Positions 62,353-64,000 of a stretch of 64,000 bases of DNA are shown here, piece by piece (within the stretch, counting starts at the first letter, position 1; each line of letters begins with the position of its first letter). Origin of the DNA: Acidimicrobiia bacterium (GTDB lineage: Bacteria; Actinomycetota; Acidimicrobiia; Acidimicrobiales; Bin134); the NCBI GenBank assembly GCA_022826705.1, contig JAJDUJ010000007.1, positions 147,134 to 211,133 on the forward strand, read 5' to 3'. Under the pieces are notes generated by a model that saw only the letters and a program-made list of their open reading frames with translations, did not search any database and was not told where the DNA came from. A program made the translations under genes and the position numbers.

Positions 62353-62837
62353 CCGCCGGTCCCGTCGTAGAACACCAGCTTGAATCGCCCTACTTGAAGC
62401 TCGTCGCCGTTCTTCAATCCGGCATCCTCCACCCTGCGGCTATTCAGATAGGTTCCGTTCAGCGAGCCCATGTCTTTGACGTGCTGCACCAAGCCATCCC
62501 GATAAACCTCGGCATGGCGCCGGGAGACGGTGATGTCGTCCAAGAAAATGTCGGAGTCGGGATGGCGGCCCACCACTACCCGGGTCTGAGCCAGCTCGAA
62601 TCGACTGCCCGCGGCCGGCCCCTGGGTAACCACCAACACCGCCGGCTGACGGACCAGACCGGCCTCGATATCCAACTCAGTGGTCGGCTCGTCCACGGAG
62701 CCAGCTCCTTCGGAGTCGCCAAGTGGTTTGAGGCGATACCCGCACGAGGCGCAGAAGTTGTCATCAATCCCGCTGACATGACCGCATTGCGGGCAGATGA
62801 CCCCTTGGGCCTCTCCGTCATCGGGCCGGGAGGTCAA
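62349..62837 (-). CDS. FHA-domain protein (GarA/OdhI-like) with N-terminal zinc ribbon
   Basis: This 162-residue protein starts with a zinc ribbon (CPQCG...CASCG), then EPTTELD, which may be the phosphorylatable Thr-Thr motif of GarA/OdhI. The C-terminal FHA domain is GRHPDSDIFLDDITVSRRHAEV with GSLNGTYLN. In mycobacteria GarA controls 2-oxoglutarate and glutamate flux after PknG/PknB phosphorylation. The TTG start overlaps the gcvH TGA (TTGA). The zinc ribbon at the N-terminus differs from GarA. Confidence 0.83.
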   Translation of the reverse strand: MTSRPDDGEAQGVICPQCGHVSGIDDNFCASCGYRLKPLGDSEGAGSVDEPTTELDIEAGLVRQPAVLVVTQGPAAGSRFELAQTRVVVGRHPDSDIFLDDITVSRRHAEVYRDGLVQHVKDMGSLNGTYLNSRRVEDAGLKNGDELQVGRFKLVFYDGTGG

Positions 62838-63220
62838 TCGATGCTCTCAGTCAGATCGGTATAAGCCGCCGCATCCAGGAGTTTGTCCAGCTCTGACAAA
62901 TCGGAGGCTTCGATGATGCAGATCCACCCTTCGCCGTAGGGGTCTTCATTCAGCCGCTCGGGGTGATCGATCAGGTCGGTGTTCACCTCGACCACTGTGC
63001 CGGTTACCGGCGAATAGATCTCTGAGACCGACTTGGTGGACTCGACCTCGCTGAACGGCTCGCCACTAGCCACCTCGGTTCCCACCGGGGGGAGGTCGAT
63101 GTAGACCACATCGCCAAGGGCGTCCTGCGCGTAGTCGGTGATGCCCAGACAGACCCGGTTGCCTTCTGTCCTCGTCCATTCGTGATCTTCGGAGTAGCGC
63201 AGTTCAACCGGTACGTTCAT
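62834..63220 (-). CDS. gcvH: Glycine cleavage system H protein
   Basis: This 128-residue protein carries the lipoylation motif ESTKSVSEIYSP with the modified Lys, plus YSEDHEWTRTEGN and GVTDYAQ-like GITDYAQDALGDVVYIDLP. The lipoyl arm shuttles intermediates between GcvP, GcvT and lipoamide dehydrogenase. ATG 63220 gives the normal length; 12 in-frame codons upstream are not needed. It lies second in the operon after the CDP-alcohol phosphotransferase. Confidence 0.95.
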   Translation of the reverse strand: MNVPVELRYSEDHEWTRTEGNRVCLGITDYAQDALGDVVYIDLPPVGTEVASGEPFSEVESTKSVSEIYSPVTGTVVEVNTDLIDHPERLNEDPYGEGWICIIEASDLSELDKLLDAAAYTDLTESID

Positions 63221-63258
63221 TGGAGACACCGTACCGGCTCTCGCCCAAACTCTCAACC

Positions 63259-63849
63259 TCAGCTTGAGGCTCCGGCTCTCCCTTCGGCGAGAGCCCGGCG
63301 AGCACGAGGTATGTATTCAAAAGCCGCGTAGTAGCTGAGCGCCAACGACGGAATGCCCAATCCCCATCCGACACCCCGCAGGGCTGCTCCCCCACCCACG
63401 CTCGAATCTCCCAGCAGCAGAAACGGCAGGGCGAACATGAGCCCGAACGTGGCTGTTTTGCCGGTCCAGGTCACGTCAATCCGGCGAGCCCCCATTGCGC
63501 CCAGCACCACTGTGGCCAGCGACACCACCGCCTCTCTGACCAGCATGGTCACCCCAAATGCCGCATGGAGAGAGCCGTCCACCATCATCGCCACCACCGC
63601 AGCCAGAAACATCAGCCGGTCGGCGGTTGGGTCCAGGATCTTCCCCAGTTCCGAGACCTGGTTGAACCGCCGGGCAATATAGCCGTCTACCCAGTCGGTG
63701 GCCCCCAGAACGCCGAGCAGGATGGCGGCCCCGGCCCGATTCCCCATGCCCAGCAACAACACGCAGAACACCGGCACACACCCCAGCCGAAGCACCGAGA
63801 TGACATTGGGAACCGTCCAAACCCGCCACTCAGCACTACCCGAATTCAC
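63259..63849 (-). CDS. pgsA: CDP-alcohol phosphatidyltransferase (phosphatidylglycerophosphate synthase type)
   Basis: This 196-residue membrane enzyme has the full catalytic motif [20 protein letters not shown] followed by DPTADRL, which is D-G-x2-A-R-x8-G-x3-D-x3-D. About five hydrophobic helices follow. It links CDP-diacylglycerol to an alcohol, most likely glycerol-3-phosphate. Mycobacterial gcvH is near a pgsA-type gene too. The GTG start with TAGCAT eight bases upstream indicates a leaderless operon mRNA. Confidence 0.87.
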   Translation of the reverse strand: MNSGSAEWRVWTVPNVISVLRLGCVPVFCVLLLGMGNRAGAAILLGVLGATDWVDGYIARRFNQVSELGKILDPTADRLMFLAAVVAMMVDGSLHAAFGVTMLVREAVVSLATVVLGAMGARRIDVTWTGKTATFGLMFALPFLLLGDSSVGGGAALRGVGWGLGIPSLALSYYAAFEYIPRARRALAEGRAGASS

Positions 63850-63857
63850 GGTGGCCC

Positions 63858-63863
63858 ATGCTA
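63858..63863 (-). promoter_or_regulatory. Putative leaderless -10 (TAGCAT) for the pgsA-gcvT operon
   Basis: TANNNT hexamer 8 bases before GTG 63849 on the minus strand. Confidence 0.4.
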
Positions 63864-63892
63864 CAGAGGCAAGCCGGGGGGTGGCCCGGACT

Positions 63893-63898
63893 TACAAT
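63893..63898 (+). promoter_or_regulatory. Putative leaderless -10 (TACAAT) for the HIT gene
   Basis: TACAAT is the best -10 match among the leaderless candidates and lies 6 bases before ATG 63905. Confidence 0.55.
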
Positions 63899-63904
63899 GG
63901 GGCG

Positions 63905-64000
63905 ATGGCCAGCGTCTTTTCCTTGATCATCAACCGAGACCTGCCGGGGCACTTCGTGTGGGAAGACGATGACTGCGTGGCCATCCTGTCCATCAACCCA
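63905..64000 (+). CDS. HIT family protein, N-terminal fragment (cut by window end)
   Basis: The first 32 codons read [20 protein letters not shown] and then [12 protein letters not shown]. This matches the start of HIT (histidine triad) nucleotide hydrolases, which open with a short helix, an acidic D/E-D-D and an F/I-L-(D/S)-I-N-P strand. The His triad lies outside the window. The usual Cys in the first helix is Ser here. Confidence 0.75.
   Translation, partial: MASVFSLIINRDLPGHFVWEDDDCVAILSINP

Noticed and set aside
1..64000. tRNA or rRNA genes, insertion sequences, prophage or integron features.
   Set aside because: I saw no tRNA-like cloverleaf with CCA region, no rRNA-like sequence, and no transposase or integrase among the proteins; a covariance search could still find a small RNA I cannot recognise by eye.

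Overview
This window is a dense stretch of a high-G+C actinobacterial chromosome. The best guess is a marine or host-associated Acidimicrobiia-type organism (class-level inference). Supporting signs are a mycothione reductase, an LLM flavin oxidoreductase, many FadD/FadE/Ltp2-type genes, and a pgsA–gcvH–FHA–ftsR–bfn–merR run resembling the mycobacterial Rv1822–Rv1830 neighbourhood. There are no rRNA or tRNA genes, CRISPR arrays, insertion sequences or phage genes that I can see. No stretch over 300 bases lacks a gene.

Layout. 1–2105: end of an SDR, an NTF2-like protein and an acyl-CoA ligase. 2148–9080 (minus): a sugar-type ABC importer (binding protein, permease, double ATPase) followed by an M16 peptidase lipoprotein. 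9356–10531: a solitary AAA ATPase. 10573–14301 (minus): P450, Ltp2-like thiolase, DUF35 protein and SDR, resembling steroid or side-chain catabolism. 14378–20165: an uncharacterised protein, gcvP, an enoyl-CoA hydratase and an amidohydrolase. 20162–24027: a MacA/MacB-like lipoprotein adaptor–ATPase–permease set. 24082–40502: acyl-CoA dehydrogenases, coaE, a hydrolase, SDRs, mycothione reductase, TauD-like dioxygenase, three acyl-CoA ligases and a CoA transferase. 40636–42989: a HicA/HicB-like pair translationally coupled to aroC, then an enoyl-CoA hydratase. 43001–48684: an LppM-like lipoprotein, LLM oxidoreductase, trpC and a MaoC/MaoC/ADH/NTF2 operon. 48719–56820: aldo/keto reductase and a branched-chain-type ABC importer built from two unusual fusion proteins (LivH-LivM-LivG, and MFS-LivF) plus its divergent binding protein. 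56887–58468: two tandem lipoproteins interrupted by in-frame UGA. 58473–63849 (minus): a nine-gene operon from pgsA to gcvT. 63905–end: start of a HIT protein.

The most notable find is the pair at 56887–57882 and 57896–58468. Both are secreted DsbE/MPT53-like thioredoxin-fold lipoproteins in which an in-frame UGA replaces the first Cys of the CxxC motif (UPTC and UTIC). The frame stays open to a proper C-terminus in both. Each UGA is followed at the same distance by a conserved hairpin that could be a bacterial SECIS. I interpret them as two new selenoproteins. The second find is the MFS–LivF fusion in the ABC importer operon.

A third pattern is regulatory. At least 17 transcription-unit starts have a TANNNT hexamer 6–8 nt before the start codon and no Shine–Dalgarno sequence, as expected of leaderless mRNAs. 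This was used to choose several start codons. Genes inside operons instead use overlapping ATGA/TTGA junctions or clear Shine–Dalgarno sites.
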